A DNA stretch of 64,000 nt from Chimaeribacter californicus (GCF_002858675.1 NZ_PJZF01000024.1:1-64000); one strand, 5' to 3'. Shown: positions 1 through 9,077, numbered from the stretch's first letter. Made by a program: numbers and translations. Notes: generated by a model from the sequence alone, not told the origin.

Positions 1-99
1 CCTGCAAAAAGGAAAATGATATGGAGATAACCTCCCGCCTGAAAATCATGTCATTCCTGCAATATTTTATCTGGGGAAGCTGGCTGGTGACGCTGGGCG
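1..99 (+). repeat. First copy of a 99-bp direct repeat (xapB 5' end)
   Basis: Bases 1-99 are identical to bases 236-334, which hold the ribosome-binding site and first 26 codons of xapB. The copies diverge at base 100 against base 335. The simplest reading is a 235-bp tandem duplication (unit 100-334) that began before the window, so that this is the tail of the first unit. An assembly artefact at the contig edge is the alternative. Confidence 0.9.
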
Positions 100-197
100 A
101 TGTGCAGCTCTCCCACCAGCAAACCCTCTCGGCGGCGGCGCTCTCCCGCCAGAACTTCATCCAGCTGATCTGCACCTTCCTGCGGAATCTGCCCTGA
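21..197 (+). pseudogene. Chimeric reading frame: xapB start fused to xapA C-terminus
   Basis: The duplicated xapB start (ATG at 21, with the same AAGGA ribosome-binding site as xapB) reads in frame through the duplication joint at 98/99 into the last 32 codons of the upstream gene and stops at 195-197, giving a 58-residue frame. The second half (LSHQQTLSAAALSRQNF...) looks like the C-terminus of xanthosine phosphorylase XapA, as I remember the E. coli protein. The first half is one XapB membrane helix. If the duplication is real, intact xapA should end just before the window and this frame is a by-product. Whether it is translated cannot be told. Confidence 0.6.
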
Positions 198-235
198 TTC
201 CCGCTGCCCCTGCGCAGCCAGGGGCATGACTCAAC

Positions 236-334
236 CCTGCAAAAAGGAAAATGATATGGAGATAACCTCCCGCCTGAAAATCATGTCATTCCTGCAATAT
301 TTTATCTGGGGAAGCTGGCTGGTGACGCTGGGCG
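236..334 (+). repeat. Second copy of the 99-bp direct repeat
   Basis: Identical to bases 1-99. This copy continues into the full xapB gene, so it is the functional 5' end. Confidence 0.9.
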
Positions 335-1509
335 CCTACATGATCAACCGCCTGCATTTTACCGGGGCTGACGTCGGCATGGTCTACAGCTCGAAAGGGC
401 TGGCGGCGATCGTGATGCCGGGGCTGGTGGGGATCATTGCGGATAAATGGCTGCGGGCCGATCGCGCCTATATGCTGTGCCACCTGGTGGGGGCCGGGGC
501 GCTCTGGTATGCCGCGCAGGTCACCACACCGGGCGTGATGTTCTGGGTGATGCTGGTCAACGCCATGGCGTTTATGCCTACCATTGCGCTGTCCAACAGC
601 GTGGCCTACGCCTGCCTGGCGCGCGCGGGCCTGCCGAGCGTTACCCATTTCCCGCCCATCCGCGTCTACGGCACCCTGGGCTTTATCGCCGCCATGTGGG
701 TGATCAGCCTGCTGGGGCTGGAGCTGAGCAACCTCCAGCTCTATATCGCCTCCGGCGCGTCGCTGTGCCTGGCGGCCTACTCCCTGACGTTGCCGGCCAT
801 TCCGCCTGCCGGCCACACCTCGCAGACGCTGGCCGGCAAGCTGGGGCTGGAGGCGTTCGTGCTGTTCAAAAAGCCACGGATGGCGATCTTTTTCCTGTTC
901 GCCATGCTGCTGGGCGCAGTCTTGCAGGTAACCAATACCTTCGGCAGCCCGTTCCTGCACGATTTCGCCCGCCAGCCCGACTTCGCTGACAGCCTGGTGG
1001 TGAAATACCCCTCCCTGCTGCTGTCGGTCTCCCAGATGTCGGAAGTGGGCTTCATCCTGACCATTCCTTTCTTCCTCCGGCGGTTCGGCATCAAAACCGT
1101 GATGCTGATGAGCATGGTGGCATGGACGTTGCGCTTCGGCCTGTTCGCGTTTGGTGACCCCTCCGCCACCGGCATGATCCTGTTGCTGCTGTCGATGATG
1201 GTTTACGGCTGCGCATTCGACTTTTTCAATATTTCCGGTTCGGTGTTTGTCGAGCAGGAGATCGACCCGCGCATTCGTGCCAGTGCCCAGGGGCTGTTTA
1301 TGACCATGGTCAACGGCGTGGGTGCCTATGTCGGTGCCATCCTGAGCGGCATCGCGGTGGATCACTTCACGGTAGAGGGCGTCAAAGCATGGCAAACCAT
1401 CTGGCTGATCTTTGCGGCCTACGCGCTGCTGCTGGCCGTGCTGTTTGCCGTCACGTTCCGTTACCCCCATACGCCACACCGGGCAACTGCGCCCCGGGTG
1501 ATGCATTAA
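256..1509 (+). CDS. xapB: Xanthosine permease XapB (nucleoside:H+ symporter family)
   Basis: A 417-residue inner-membrane transporter of the major facilitator superfamily that imports xanthosine with protons. It matches remembered E. coli XapB almost throughout: FLQYFIWGSWLVTLG at the N-terminus, NAMAFMPTIALSNSV near residue 120, FDFFNISGSVFVEQE near residue 330, then RASAQGLFMTMVNGVGA. About 12 hydrophobic helices are visible. The ATG at 256 is preferred over the in-frame ATG at 226 because AGG at 245-247 is well placed and homologues start here. It follows the xapA 3' end and precedes a XapX-type gene and xapR, as in a xap operon. YegT or NupG are related alternatives, but the xapR neighbour decides. 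Confidence 0.92.
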   Translation: MEITSRLKIMSFLQYFIWGSWLVTLGAYMINRLHFTGADVGMVYSSKGLAAIVMPGLVGIIADKWLRADRAYMLCHLVGAGALWYAAQVTTPGVMFWVMLVNAMAFMPTIALSNSVAYACLARAGLPSVTHFPPIRVYGTLGFIAAMWVISLLGLELSNLQLYIASGASLCLAAYSLTLPAIPPAGHTSQTLAGKLGLEAFVLFKKPRMAIFFLFAMLLGAVLQVTNTFGSPFLHDFARQPDFADSLVVKYPSLLLSVSQMSEVGFILTIPFFLRRFGIKTVMLMSMVAWTLRFGLFAFGDPSATGMILLLLSMMVYGCAFDFFNISGSVFVEQEIDPRIRASAQGLFMTMVNGVGAYVGAILSGIAVDHFTVEGVKAWQTIWLIFAAYALLLAVLFAVTFRYPHTPHRATAPRVMH

Positions 1510-1513
1510 TTCC

Positions 1514-1537
1514 GGCCGGCCGGGGCACCGGCCGGCC
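1514..1537 (+). repeat. Perfect GC hairpin between xapB and the XapX gene
   Basis: GGCCGGCCGG and CCGGCCGGCC flank a four-base GGCA loop. No T-run follows, so it is more likely an mRNA-stabilising or processing hairpin inside the operon than a terminator. Confidence 0.6.
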
Positions 1538-1565
1538 ATTGTATTGATAACAAAAAGGGTTAAGC

Positions 1566-1724
1566 GTGAGAGAGATTCTGTTTTCTTCGGGTGTGGGCTT
1601 TGGGATTGGCGCACTGTTTACGCTGCTGCGGCTGCCGATTCCGGTGCCGAATGTGTTACCGGGCATCCTGTCGATTGTCTTTATGTACATCGGCTATCTG
1701 GTGATTACCTTTTTGCGCCATTAA
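1566..1724 (+). CDS. XapX-type small membrane protein
   Basis: A 52-residue protein starting at GTG 1566 behind AAAAAGGG. It has two hydrophobic segments (about residues 7-22 and 31-50) separated by a proline turn (RLPIPVPNVLPG). This GIGALFTLLRLPIPVPN pattern is that of the XapX (DUF1427) family, small inner-membrane proteins often found beside xanthosine transport genes; their role is unknown. The gene lies 56 bases after xapB on the same strand, so it is probably co-transcribed. Confidence 0.75.
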   Translation: MREILFSSGVGFGIGALFTLLRLPIPVPNVLPGILSIVFMYIGYLVITFLRH

Positions 1725-1835
1725 TTTGCGCGCCCCGTTCCGCTTTGTTTAACGCGTGATTGCCGGTTGCGCGGTACGGCAGGATGATGACGTCCCTATC
1801 ATGGCATGTCATCAACCGGCAAGGAGCGGGCCTTC

Positions 1836-2720
1836 ATGGAGCATGTATTCCGTACTGATTTAAAACTGCTGCGGTATTTCCTGGCCGTGGCGGAGGAGCT
1901 GCATTTTGGCCGGGCCGCCGCCCGGCTCAACATGTCGCAGCCCCCGCTCAGTACGCACATCAAAGATCTGGAAACCCAATTGGGTACGCCACTGTTTATC
2001 CGCCATTCGCGCAGCGTCGTGCTGACAGAGGCCGGACGGGTATTGATGGAGGAGGCGCGTAAGCTGCTCACCAATACCCACCTGGCGCTGGCGCGGGTCG
2101 AAAAAATTGGCCGGGGGGAGACCGGGCGCATTGCGCTGGGCTTAGTGGGTACGGCCCTGTGGGGCAACCTGCGGACGCTGATCCACCGTTTTATGCAGGA
2201 CAACCCCGACGTGGAGATCACCTTCCATGAGCAGTCACCCGACCGGCAACGGGTGATGCTGGAGCGCCACCAGCTTGATATGGGCCTCTGGCGGATGGCA
2301 GTTGATCCGCCTCATGGCCTGAAAAGCCTGCGGTTGCATCAGGCCGCTTTTCAGGTGGCCCTGCCCTGCCAGCACCCGCTGGCCGCCTGTGCCGCGGTGC
2401 CGCTGGCACAGCTGAGTCATGAGCCGTTCATTACCCTGCCGGCGGCGCATTCTGACTGGCGGTTTCTGCATAACATCTGTTTAAGGGCTGGGTTTACCCC
2501 CACCATCGTGCGCGAAGCGGTGGAGCCGCAAACGGTGCTGGCGCTGATCAGCATGGGGCTGGGCATTACCCTGATGGCAGACAGCTATGCACAGATAGCC
2601 TGGCCGGGCGTGGTGTTCCGCCCGCTGAGCGAACATATCCCGGCCGATCTCTATGGGGTGTATCACGAGGCGCAGATCACCCCGGCGGTGTCGAGGCTGA
2701 TCGCTACGCTGAGGGTGTAG
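1836..2720 (+). CDS. xapR: LysR-type activator of the xap operon, XapR
   Basis: A 294-residue LysR-family regulator, the same length as E. coli XapR. The helix-turn-helix lies at about residues 18-50 (FGRAAARLNMSQPPLS) and the effector-binding domain at about residues 90-294 (RIALGLVGTALWG, then EPQTVLALISMGLGITL). E. coli XapR activates xapAB with xanthosine. The ATG at 1836 has AAGGAG nine bases upstream and gives the family N-terminus (RTDLKLLRYF), so the in-frame start at 1806 is rejected. It lies downstream of xapB on the same strand with its own 110-base leader. Confidence 0.9.
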   Translation: MEHVFRTDLKLLRYFLAVAEELHFGRAAARLNMSQPPLSTHIKDLETQLGTPLFIRHSRSVVLTEAGRVLMEEARKLLTNTHLALARVEKIGRGETGRIALGLVGTALWGNLRTLIHRFMQDNPDVEITFHEQSPDRQRVMLERHQLDMGLWRMAVDPPHGLKSLRLHQAAFQVALPCQHPLAACAAVPLAQLSHEPFITLPAAHSDWRFLHNICLRAGFTPTIVREAVEPQTVLALISMGLGITLMADSYAQIAWPGVVFRPLSEHIPADLYGVYHEAQITPAVSRLIATLRV

Positions 2721-2810
2721 CGGTTGGCCTGTTGCCACAGCCTCCATGCCCTGGCGGTAGCGTCGCGGCTGCGCGGGCAGAAGGCGTAACAGAAAAGGCG
2801 TGACTATGCC

Positions 2811-2932
2811 GCCGGAAGGAATCGCCGGAAGGAATCACCGGAAAGGCTGGCTGCGCGCCGGAAAATGTTATCGGAAAAACGCGGCTGAACGGCCGCAACG
2901 TGTCACCGGAAAGCGCGGCTGCGCGCCGGAAA
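2811..2932. repeat. Degenerate CCGGAA-rich repeats after xapR
   Basis: The xapR-rhaR gap holds the 13-mer GCCGGAAGGAATC twice in tandem (2811-2823, 2824-2836) with a decayed third unit. It also holds GGCTGCGCGCCGGAAA twice (2849-2864 and 2917-2932). No convincing gene lies here. The two flanking genes converge on it, so it may act in termination, but no T-run hairpin was found. Confidence 0.6.
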
Positions 2933-2953
2933 GCATCGCGGCGAACGGGCAGA

Positions 2954-3790
2954 TTAGCGCTGGAACCGTTGCCGATAGCCGCTGGGGGTCGCGCCAAACG
3001 CGCGGTTGAACACCACGGCGAAGTAGTTGCTGTCATCAAACCCGCAGGCGGCGGCCACATCACCAATCGGCTGCTGGCCGTGCCGCAGCAGCGCCATCGC
3101 ATTACAGAGCCGCAATTGCCGCAGGTAGTCGCTGATGCTCATGCCGGTTTGCTGTTTGAACAAGGTGCGCAGGGCGCGCGGCGTTAAGTGGTGCTGTTCG
3201 CAGAACGCCTCCAGCCGGAACGGCCCGGCGATGCTGCCGCGCAGGGCCAGCATCAGCAAATCCATTTGCTGGGCATCGGCCAGTTCCCGGCTGTCGGGGT
3301 GGTGGCGGTAGCGCTGCAACAGTAACGCCAGCTGCAGCAACAGCGCCTCGGCGAGCTGCAACGACAGCGGGTCTGATTTCAGGCACTCCTGCGCCAGCGC
3401 GTCCACTTTGCAGCGCAGTACGTCCATGCCCAGCATACTCAGCCGCCAGTAGCGCCCGGCCTGCGGCACCGCATGGCCCGGCAACAGGGATGACCAGTCC
3501 GCGGGCAGCCGCAGCCGCTCGCGGGCGAACAGGATGTTATCCAGCTCCAGCCCGTTCACTGACTCATAACTGTGGCGGTCGCGCGCATCCACATAGAACA
3601 GGTCGCCACAGGTAATGCGGTAGGGAATATCGTTCCAGATGTGCAAACCGTTGCCGCGCCACACCACCACCAGTTCATCAAAATCGTGGTGGTGCAGCGG
3701 GAAATCCGGCTGCGGGTGGCGCTCAGCAACGCTCACCGCCTGCTGGCCGGTCAGGAAATAGTCTTGTTGCTGAAGTTTCAGCAGCGGCAT
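2954..3790 (-). CDS. rhaR: AraC-family activator RhaR
   Basis: A 278-residue regulator. The N-terminal cupin that binds L-rhamnose (HHHDFDELVVVWRGNGLH, then RITCGDLFY) is followed by two C-terminal helix-turn-helix motifs (about residues 180-275, ending in CGFDDSNYFAVVF). It matches E. coli RhaR closely. In the known system RhaR with rhamnose activates rhaSR. The first in-frame start is TTG 3811; ATG 3790 is chosen because it gives the usual family start, with GGAGA upstream. It follows rhaS on the same strand. Confidence 0.92.
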   Translation of the reverse strand: MPLLKLQQQDYFLTGQQAVSVAERHPQPDFPLHHHDFDELVVVWRGNGLHIWNDIPYRITCGDLFYVDARDRHSYESVNGLELDNILFARERLRLPADWSSLLPGHAVPQAGRYWRLSMLGMDVLRCKVDALAQECLKSDPLSLQLAEALLLQLALLLQRYRHHPDSRELADAQQMDLLMLALRGSIAGPFRLEAFCEQHHLTPRALRTLFKQQTGMSISDYLRQLRLCNAMALLRHGQQPIGDVAAACGFDDSNYFAVVFNRAFGATPSGYRQRFQR

Positions 3791-3841
3791 GGCATCCACA
3801 TCTCCGGGCAAAAGGCAAACGGCTATCCTGCCATAAAGCCC

Positions 3842-3864
3842 GGCCGCCGGGGTTGACGGCGGCC
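3842..3864 (-). repeat. Hairpin between rhaS and rhaR
   Basis: GGCCGCC and GGCGGCC form a 7-bp stem around a nine-base loop. There is no T-run, so it is probably an intercistronic RNA structure rather than a terminator. Confidence 0.45.
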
Positions 3865-3885
3865 TGAAATCCGGAAAATTCCTGC

Positions 3886-4710
3886 TCAGCGCACGCTGTT
3901 GCGCATCATTTTCGGCGAGAGTTCGAATTCGCGCCGGAACTGGGTAGAGAAGTGGTTGCTGTCACCGAACCCGCACTCATGGGCGATCTGGGTGATGCTC
4001 TGGTCGGTCTGGAATAACCGGCGGCGCGCCTCCAGCAGCCGCAGGCGGTTAAGGTAGCGCTGCGGCGTCATGCCGGTATGCTGTTTCACCTGCCGGTGCA
4101 GGGTGCGCAGCGCCAGCGAGTAGCGGTCAGCCAGCTCGCTCCAGCCCACCTCTTCGGTGAAGTTTTTATCCAGCCAGCGCAGCAATGCCAGCACGTTGGC
4201 ATCCCGCCCGCCGTTGGATTCCAGCTGGCAACAGCTGCGGTGCAACAGCAGCAACAGCAGCAGGAAGCGGCTTTCGCTGGCCGCGATGCCTTCGTCGCTG
4301 TGATCCTCCGCCAGCTGCGCCAGCGTGCGGATGTGCTGGCGCGCCTCCTGCAACGCTTCCTGGCCGATATGCCAGTGCACCTGCCCCTGGCCGTCATCCG
4401 GCGGCAGGAAGCGGTCTATGCCGGTAAGAAAGCGGAACGCCTGCGGGGCGCGGTAGAGCACATTGGTGAGGTGCAGCCCCTCCACGTTCTCAAACAAGTG
4501 GTGGTCGCGGTCGCGCACAAAGCACACCGTGCCGCTGCACAGGGTATAGGGGCGGTCATTGAATACATGCACCCCTGCCCCGCTCTCCACCAGCACAATC
4601 TCGTAGAAGTCGTGGTGGTGTTCCGGGAAGGGCGGCTGCGGGGCGCGTGGCTCCACCGTCACGGTCATCGCCCGGGACGCAAAAAAGTCATCACCTGCCA
4701 GTAACGTCAT
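3886..4710 (-). CDS. rhaS: AraC-family activator RhaS
   Basis: A 274-residue regulator. The cupin region (FPEHHHDFYEIVLVESG, then GTVCFVRDRDHHLFENVEGL) senses L-rhamnose; the tandem helix-turn-helix domain (about residues 170-270; LALRTLHRQVKQHTGMTPQ, then CGFGDSNHFSTQFRREF) binds DNA. It matches E. coli RhaS, which activates rhaBAD and rhaT. ATG 4710 has a strong GGAGG eight bases upstream and fits the family start MTLLAGDDFF; the ORF extends to 4764 without a better start. It is first in rhaSR and divergent from rhaB. Confidence 0.93.
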   Translation of the reverse strand: MTLLAGDDFFASRAMTVTVEPRAPQPPFPEHHHDFYEIVLVESGAGVHVFNDRPYTLCSGTVCFVRDRDHHLFENVEGLHLTNVLYRAPQAFRFLTGIDRFLPPDDGQGQVHWHIGQEALQEARQHIRTLAQLAEDHSDEGIAASESRFLLLLLLLHRSCCQLESNGGRDANVLALLRWLDKNFTEEVGWSELADRYSLALRTLHRQVKQHTGMTPQRYLNRLRLLEARRRLFQTDQSITQIAHECGFGDSNHFSTQFRREFELSPKMMRNSVR

Positions 4711-4930
4711 TTTTAATGCCTCCGGTAAACAGTCAGGGAGTGCGGCGTGGGCCGCACCCGTCATCCCGCAAGCAGCGGGAGCGCAACAGAGTGAAAGAAA
4801 CCGTGCGCGCCCATCACTTGCCGGCCTGACGCAGTGTAAGGCGTGCGTGCGCCGGGTTGCCTTAAAACCACGGCAGCCATCGCCCGGAAAACGGTCATTT
4901 TTTCAAGATTGTGCGGCTTAAGGTGGGAAC

Positions 4931-4946
4931 TGTGTAGCAGATCACA
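4931..4946. promoter_or_regulatory. CRP-like site 1
   Basis: TGTGTAGCAGATCACA matches the TGTGA-N6-TCACA consensus at nine of ten key bases. It lies nearer the rhaS side of the gap. Confidence 0.65.
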
Positions 4947-4988
4947 TCTCATTAACAATTCGCCGCCGGGCGCGGGAGTGGCAGGAAG

Positions 4989-5004
4989 TGTGATCTGATT
5001 CACG
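4989..5004. promoter_or_regulatory. CRP-like site 2
   Basis: TGTGATCTGATTCACG matches TGTGA-N6-TCACA at nine of ten key bases. It sits immediately upstream of the candidate RhaS dyad, the arrangement known from E. coli rhaBAD. Confidence 0.65.
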
Positions 5005-5009
5005 GGGAT

Positions 5010-5048
5010 CTTTGCCATTTTGCCAACCGGTTTTCAGCGATGGCAACC
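5010..5048. promoter_or_regulatory. Candidate RhaS operator for rhaBA
   Basis: Two inverted half-sites share TTGCCAT followed, after a short spacer, by AACC (left arm from 5012; right arm as TGGCAA at 5041-5046). RhaS half-sites in E. coli contain GGTTGCCAATG-like sequence, so the fit is good, but the assignment is by resemblance only. Confidence 0.5.
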
Positions 5049-5113
5049 ACCGGAAGGTGGCCTGTTTACCCTTTCCCTACACTCGCTGCATAGTTTGTTA
5101 AGGGATAACCACG

Positions 5114-6586
5114 ATGACCGTACGCAATATCGCCACAGTGGATTTGGGCGCCTCCAGCGGGCGGGTCATGCTCGCCCGCTACCACACCGCCACACGCCGC
5201 ATCACGCTCACCGAGATCCACCGTTTCACCAACCAGTTGGTGCGTTGTGAAGAGCATGACGTCTGGGACGTGGACTACCTCGAAAGCCAGATGCTGCACG
5301 GCCTGCGGCAGATCGACGCCGACGGCATCGTGCTCGACAGCATCGGCATCGATACCTGGGGCGTGGACTTTGTGCTGCTGACCAAACAGGGCGAACGCGT
5401 GGGGCTGCCGGTCTCGTACCGCGACAGCCGCACAGACGGCATCATGGCCGACGCGGTGCGCGAGCTGGGCGCGGACTGGCTCTATGAGCGCACCGGCATC
5501 CAGTTTTTGCCGTTCAATACCTTGTTCCAGCTCAAGGCGCTCAGCCGTCAGCAACCGGACTGGGTGGCGCAGGCTGACCACCTGCTGCTGATGCCGGACT
5601 ACTTCCACTACCGCCTGACCGGCCACCCCAACTGGGAGTACACCAACGCCAGCACCACCCAACTGCTGAATGTGCAGAGCGGGGAGTGGGACGCCGACCT
5701 GCTGGCCTGGGCCGGTGTTCCGGCGCGCTGGTTCAGCACCCCCAGCCAGCCGGGCCGCACGCTGGGCCACTGGGCGGCCCCCTCCGGGCGGCAGGTGCCG
5801 GTGATCTCTGTCGCCACCCATGACACCGCCAGCGCAGTGGTGGCCGCGCCGCTGGCCGGGCCCGGCAGCGCCTACCTCAGCTCCGGCACCTGGTCACTGA
5901 TCGGCATCGACAGTGATCGCCCCTACACCCACGCCGCCGCGCAAAAAGCCAACATGACCAACGAGGGCGGCGTCGAGGGGCGCTACCGGGTGCTGAAAAA
6001 CATCATGGGCATGTGGCTGCTGCAACGCATCTGCAAGGAGCTGGCGATAGAGGATATCCCGGCGCTGGTGGCGCAGGCCGCCCAGGAAACGCCGTTTGCC
6101 AGCCTGATCAACCCCAACGACGCCCGCTTTATCAACCCAGTGTCGATGGTTGATGAAATCAGACACGCCTGCCGTGACCACCAGCAGCCGGAGCCGCAGA
6201 CCCCCGCCGCGCTGGCGCGCTGCATCTTTGACAGCCTGGCGATGACCTACCGCCAGGTGGCGCTGGAGCTGGCGGCGTTGCAGGGCGCGCCGCTGACGGC
6301 TCTGCACATTGTCGGTGGCGGCAGCCAGAACGATTTCCTGAACCAGTTGAGTGCTGACACCTGCCGCATCCCGGTGACCGCCGGGCCGGTTGAGGCGTCT
6401 ACCCTCGGCAACATCGGTTGCCAGCTGATTGCGCTCGGTGACGTCGAAGACGTCACCGCTTACCGCCGCCTGCTGGCGGACTCCGTCTCCCTGCGCCGTT
6501 TCACGCCGCAACCCCATCCCGATTTTGATACCCACTGCCGCCGCTTTGAGGCGCTCAGCCACGCTCATGAGGAGTATTCAGTATGA
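5114..6586 (+). CDS. rhaB: L-rhamnulokinase RhaB
   Basis: A 490-residue FGGY-family sugar kinase that phosphorylates L-rhamnulose to L-rhamnulose-1-phosphate with ATP in the cytoplasm. The N-terminal phosphate loop ([10 protein letters not shown], residues 10-19), DTWGVDF near residue 80, THDTASAV near residue 235 and the C-terminal [13 protein letters not shown] nucleotide site are all intact. Length matches the E. coli enzyme (489). AAGGGAT lies before the ATG. It overlaps rhaA by four bases (ATGA), indicating translational coupling. Confidence 0.96.
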   Translation: MTVRNIATVDLGASSGRVMLARYHTATRRITLTEIHRFTNQLVRCEEHDVWDVDYLESQMLHGLRQIDADGIVLDSIGIDTWGVDFVLLTKQGERVGLPVSYRDSRTDGIMADAVRELGADWLYERTGIQFLPFNTLFQLKALSRQQPDWVAQADHLLLMPDYFHYRLTGHPNWEYTNASTTQLLNVQSGEWDADLLAWAGVPARWFSTPSQPGRTLGHWAAPSGRQVPVISVATHDTASAVVAAPLAGPGSAYLSSGTWSLIGIDSDRPYTHAAAQKANMTNEGGVEGRYRVLKNIMGMWLLQRICKELAIEDIPALVAQAAQETPFASLINPNDARFINPVSMVDEIRHACRDHQQPEPQTPAALARCIFDSLAMTYRQVALELAALQGAPLTALHIVGGGSQNDFLNQLSADTCRIPVTAGPVEASTLGNIGCQLIALGDVEDVTAYRRLLADSVSLRRFTPQPHPDFDTHCRRFEALSHAHEEYSV

Positions 6587-7842
6587 CCGCATCCATCGAC
6601 CAGGCCTGGGAACTGGCAAAACAGCGCTTCGCCGACCTTAACATTGACGCCGGGGCCGCCCTCGCCACGCTGGACACCCTGCCGGTCTCCATACATTGCT
6701 GGCAGGGCGATGATGTCGCCGGTTTTGAGAATTCCACCGGCGGGCTGACCGGCGGCATCCAGGCCACCGGCAACTACCCCGGCAAGGCGCGCAATGCCGC
6801 CGAGCTGCGGGCCGATCTGGAGCAGGCCTTTGCGCTGATCCCCGGCCCGAAACGCCTCAACCTGCACGCCATCTACCTGGAATCTGACACGCCGGTGGCG
6901 CGCAACGCGATCAAGCCGGAGCACTTCGCCAACTGGGTCGCCTGGGCGCGGGATCACCAGCTGGGGCTGGATTTCAACCCCTCCTGCTTCTCCCACCCGC
7001 TGAGCGCGGACGGCTTCACGCTCTCCAGCGCCAACCCGGAGGTCCGCCAGTTCTGGATTGAGCACTGCCAGGCCAGCCGCCGCGTCTCCGCCTATTTTGG
7101 CCGTGAGCTGGGCACGCCGTCGGTGATGAACATCTGGGTGCCGGACGGCATGAAAGACCTCACCGTGGACCGGCTGGCCTTCCGCCAGCGCCTGCTCTCG
7201 GCGCTGGATGAGGTGATCAGCGAGAAACTTGACCCGAACCACCACATCGACGCGGTGGAAAGCAAACTGTTCGGCATCGGCGCGGAGAGCTTCACCGTCG
7301 GCTCCAACGAGTTTTGCCTCGGCTATGCCGCCAGCCGCCAGACCGCGCTCTGCCTGGATGCAGGCCACTTCCACCCGACGGAAGTGATCTCCGACAAAAT
7401 TTCCAGCGCGATGCTGTTTGTGCCGCGCCTGCTGCTGCACGTCAGCCGCCCGGTACGCTGGGACAGCGACCACGTGGTACTGCTGGACGACGAAACCCAG
7501 GCCATCGCCGGTGAAATTGTGCGCCATGACCTGTTTGACCGGGTGCATATCGGGCTGGACTTCTTTGACGCCTCGATCAACCGCATCGCCGCCTGGGTGA
7601 TCGGCACCCGCAACATGAAAAAAGCGCTGCTGCGCGCCCTGCTGGAACCCACCGCCCAGCTGAAAAAACTCGAGCAGGACGGGGATTACACCGGCCGCCT
7701 GGCACTGCTGGAGGAGCAGAAATCGCTGCCGTGGCAGGCGGTCTGGGACGTCTACTGCCAGCGCCACGGTGCGCCGGTCGGCAGCCAGTGGCTGGAAACG
7801 GTGCGCGGCTACGAGAAATCGGTGCTGGCCCAGCGCGCGTAA
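6583..7842 (+). CDS. rhaA: L-rhamnose isomerase RhaA
   Basis: A 419-residue enzyme of the usual family length that interconverts L-rhamnose and L-rhamnulose with a divalent metal. The metal-binding [15 protein letters not shown] segment near residue 260 is intact, as are [20 protein letters not shown] near the N-terminus and [12 protein letters not shown] near residue 302. The start overlaps the rhaB stop. After the stop comes an 86-base gap and then fucO, not rhaD. Confidence 0.96.
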   Translation: MTASIDQAWELAKQRFADLNIDAGAALATLDTLPVSIHCWQGDDVAGFENSTGGLTGGIQATGNYPGKARNAAELRADLEQAFALIPGPKRLNLHAIYLESDTPVARNAIKPEHFANWVAWARDHQLGLDFNPSCFSHPLSADGFTLSSANPEVRQFWIEHCQASRRVSAYFGRELGTPSVMNIWVPDGMKDLTVDRLAFRQRLLSALDEVISEKLDPNHHIDAVESKLFGIGAESFTVGSNEFCLGYAASRQTALCLDAGHFHPTEVISDKISSAMLFVPRLLLHVSRPVRWDSDHVVLLDDETQAIAGEIVRHDLFDRVHIGLDFFDASINRIAAWVIGTRNMKKALLRALLEPTAQLKKLEQDGDYTGRLALLEEQKSLPWQAVWDVYCQRHGAPVGSQWLETVRGYEKSVLAQRA

Positions 7843-7852
7843 TCGTAAACCT

Positions 7853-7874
7853 TAAGCCGGGTTCGCCCGGCTTA
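7853..7874 (+). repeat. Hairpin with TTCG tetraloop between rhaA and fucO
   Basis: TAAGCCGGG and CCCGGCTTA form a 9-bp stem closed by TTCG. No T-run follows, so it is more likely to stabilise the rhaBA transcript or attenuate read-through than to terminate fully. It marks the point where rhaD would be expected. Confidence 0.6.
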
Positions 7875-7928
7875 GGGCAGATCTCAGTGCAAAATGATTC
7901 TTCTGTTTATCTTTAAGAGGGTTTTGCC

Positions 7929-9077
7929 ATGAGTTTTATGCTTGCGTTACCAAAAATCAGCCTGCACGGCGAAGGGGCGATTCAGGATCTGGTGGGGCTG
8001 CTGGCCCAGCGCGCACCGGGAAAGGCGTTGATTGTCACTGACGGCCAGCTGGTGGACCTCGGCCTGCTGAACGGCCTGTTTGCTGCGCTGGAGGCCGCCG
8101 CCCTGCCCTATGCCGTGTTCCGCGACGTCACCCCTAACCCCACCTCTGAGTTGGTTGATGCCGGGTACGCCTGTTACCAGCGGCATCAGTGCGACTACCT
8201 GATCGCCTTTGGCGGCGGCAGCCCAATCGACACCGCCAAAGCGATCAAGATCCTGACGGCCAACCCCGGCCCGGCCACCGCCTATTCCGGCGTCGGCAAA
8301 GTGACCCACCCCGGCGTGTTTCTGGTGGCGATCAACACCACCGCCGGTACCGCCGCCGAACTCACCAGCAATGCGGTGATCATCGACAGCCGCAAGCAGG
8401 TGAAAGAGGTGATTATCGACACCCACCTGATCCCGGACATCGCCGTGGATGACCCGACAGTGATGCTGGCGATCCCGCCTGCCGTCACCGCCGCCACCGG
8501 CATGGACGCGCTGACCCACGCTATTGAGGCGTATGTGTCGCTTGGCGCGCATACGCTGACTGACCATTCGGCGCTGGAGGCGATCCGCGTCATCAGCCGC
8601 TGGCTGCCGGTGGCGGTGGAGAACGGCCACAACCTGCAGGCGCGTGAAATGATGGCCTACGGGCAATATCTGGCCGGGATGGCGTTCAACAGTGCCGGGC
8701 TGGGGCTGGTACATGCGCTGGCGCACCAGCCGGGCGCGACCCATAATTTGCCGCACGGCGTCTGTAACGCCATTCTGCTGCCGGTGGTGGAAGCCTTTAA
8801 CCGCCCGGCGGCAGTGGCACGCTTTGCCCGCATCGCCCAGGCAATGGGCGTGGAGACTCGCGGCATGAGCGATGAGCAGGCGAGCCACGCGGCGATTGAC
8901 GCCCTGCGCGCCCTGTCCACCCGCGTCGGCATTCCGGCCGGCTTCCGCGAGCTGGGCATCCGCGAGCAGGACATCGACGGCTGGCTGGACAACGCGCTGG
9001 CCGACCCGTGCGCGCCCTGTAACCCGCTGGCCGCCAGCCGTGAGCAGGTGCGCGGGCTTTACCTTCAGGCGCTGTAA
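7929..9077 (+). CDS. fucO: Lactaldehyde reductase FucO (iron-dependent alcohol dehydrogenase)
   Basis: A 382-residue group III alcohol dehydrogenase that reduces L-lactaldehyde to L-1,2-propanediol with NADH. The dinucleotide-binding GGGSPIDTAKA (about residues 98-108), the metal-binding D/H residues in GMDALTHAIEAYVS (around residue 200) and HALAHQPGATHNLPHG (around residue 265) are present. It matches E. coli FucO in length and sequence. L-lactaldehyde comes from L-rhamnulose-1-phosphate cleavage, so its place in the rhamnose operon makes sense, but the aldolase that makes it is missing here. Confidence 0.92.
   Translation: MSFMLALPKISLHGEGAIQDLVGLLAQRAPGKALIVTDGQLVDLGLLNGLFAALEAAALPYAVFRDVTPNPTSELVDAGYACYQRHQCDYLIAFGGGSPIDTAKAIKILTANPGPATAYSGVGKVTHPGVFLVAINTTAGTAAELTSNAVIIDSRKQVKEVIIDTHLIPDIAVDDPTVMLAIPPAVTAATGMDALTHAIEAYVSLGAHTLTDHSALEAIRVISRWLPVAVENGHNLQAREMMAYGQYLAGMAFNSAGLGLVHALAHQPGATHNLPHGVCNAILLPVVEAFNRPAAVARFARIAQAMGVETRGMSDEQASHAAIDALRALSTRVGIPAGFRELGIREQDIDGWLDNALADPCAPCNPLAASREQVRGLYLQAL

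Larger units (their letters stand above)
4711..5113. promoter_or_regulatory. Divergent rhaSR / rhaBA control region
   Basis: This 403-base gap between rhaS and rhaB has no gene. It holds two CRP-like sites and a dyad resembling a RhaS site, annotated separately. A weak sigma-70 -10 (TACACT, 5078-5083) lies before rhaB with no good -35, as expected for an activator-dependent promoter. Confidence 0.75.

Noticed and set aside
286-1614. Long minus-strand frame opposite xapB
   Set aside because: It is the antisense shadow of xapB, rich in His/Gln/Arg with no family features, as expected from GC-rich codon bias.
6565-7767. Minus-strand 400-codon frame opposite rhaA
   Set aside because: Antisense shadow of rhaA, with no ribosome-binding site and no recognisable domain.
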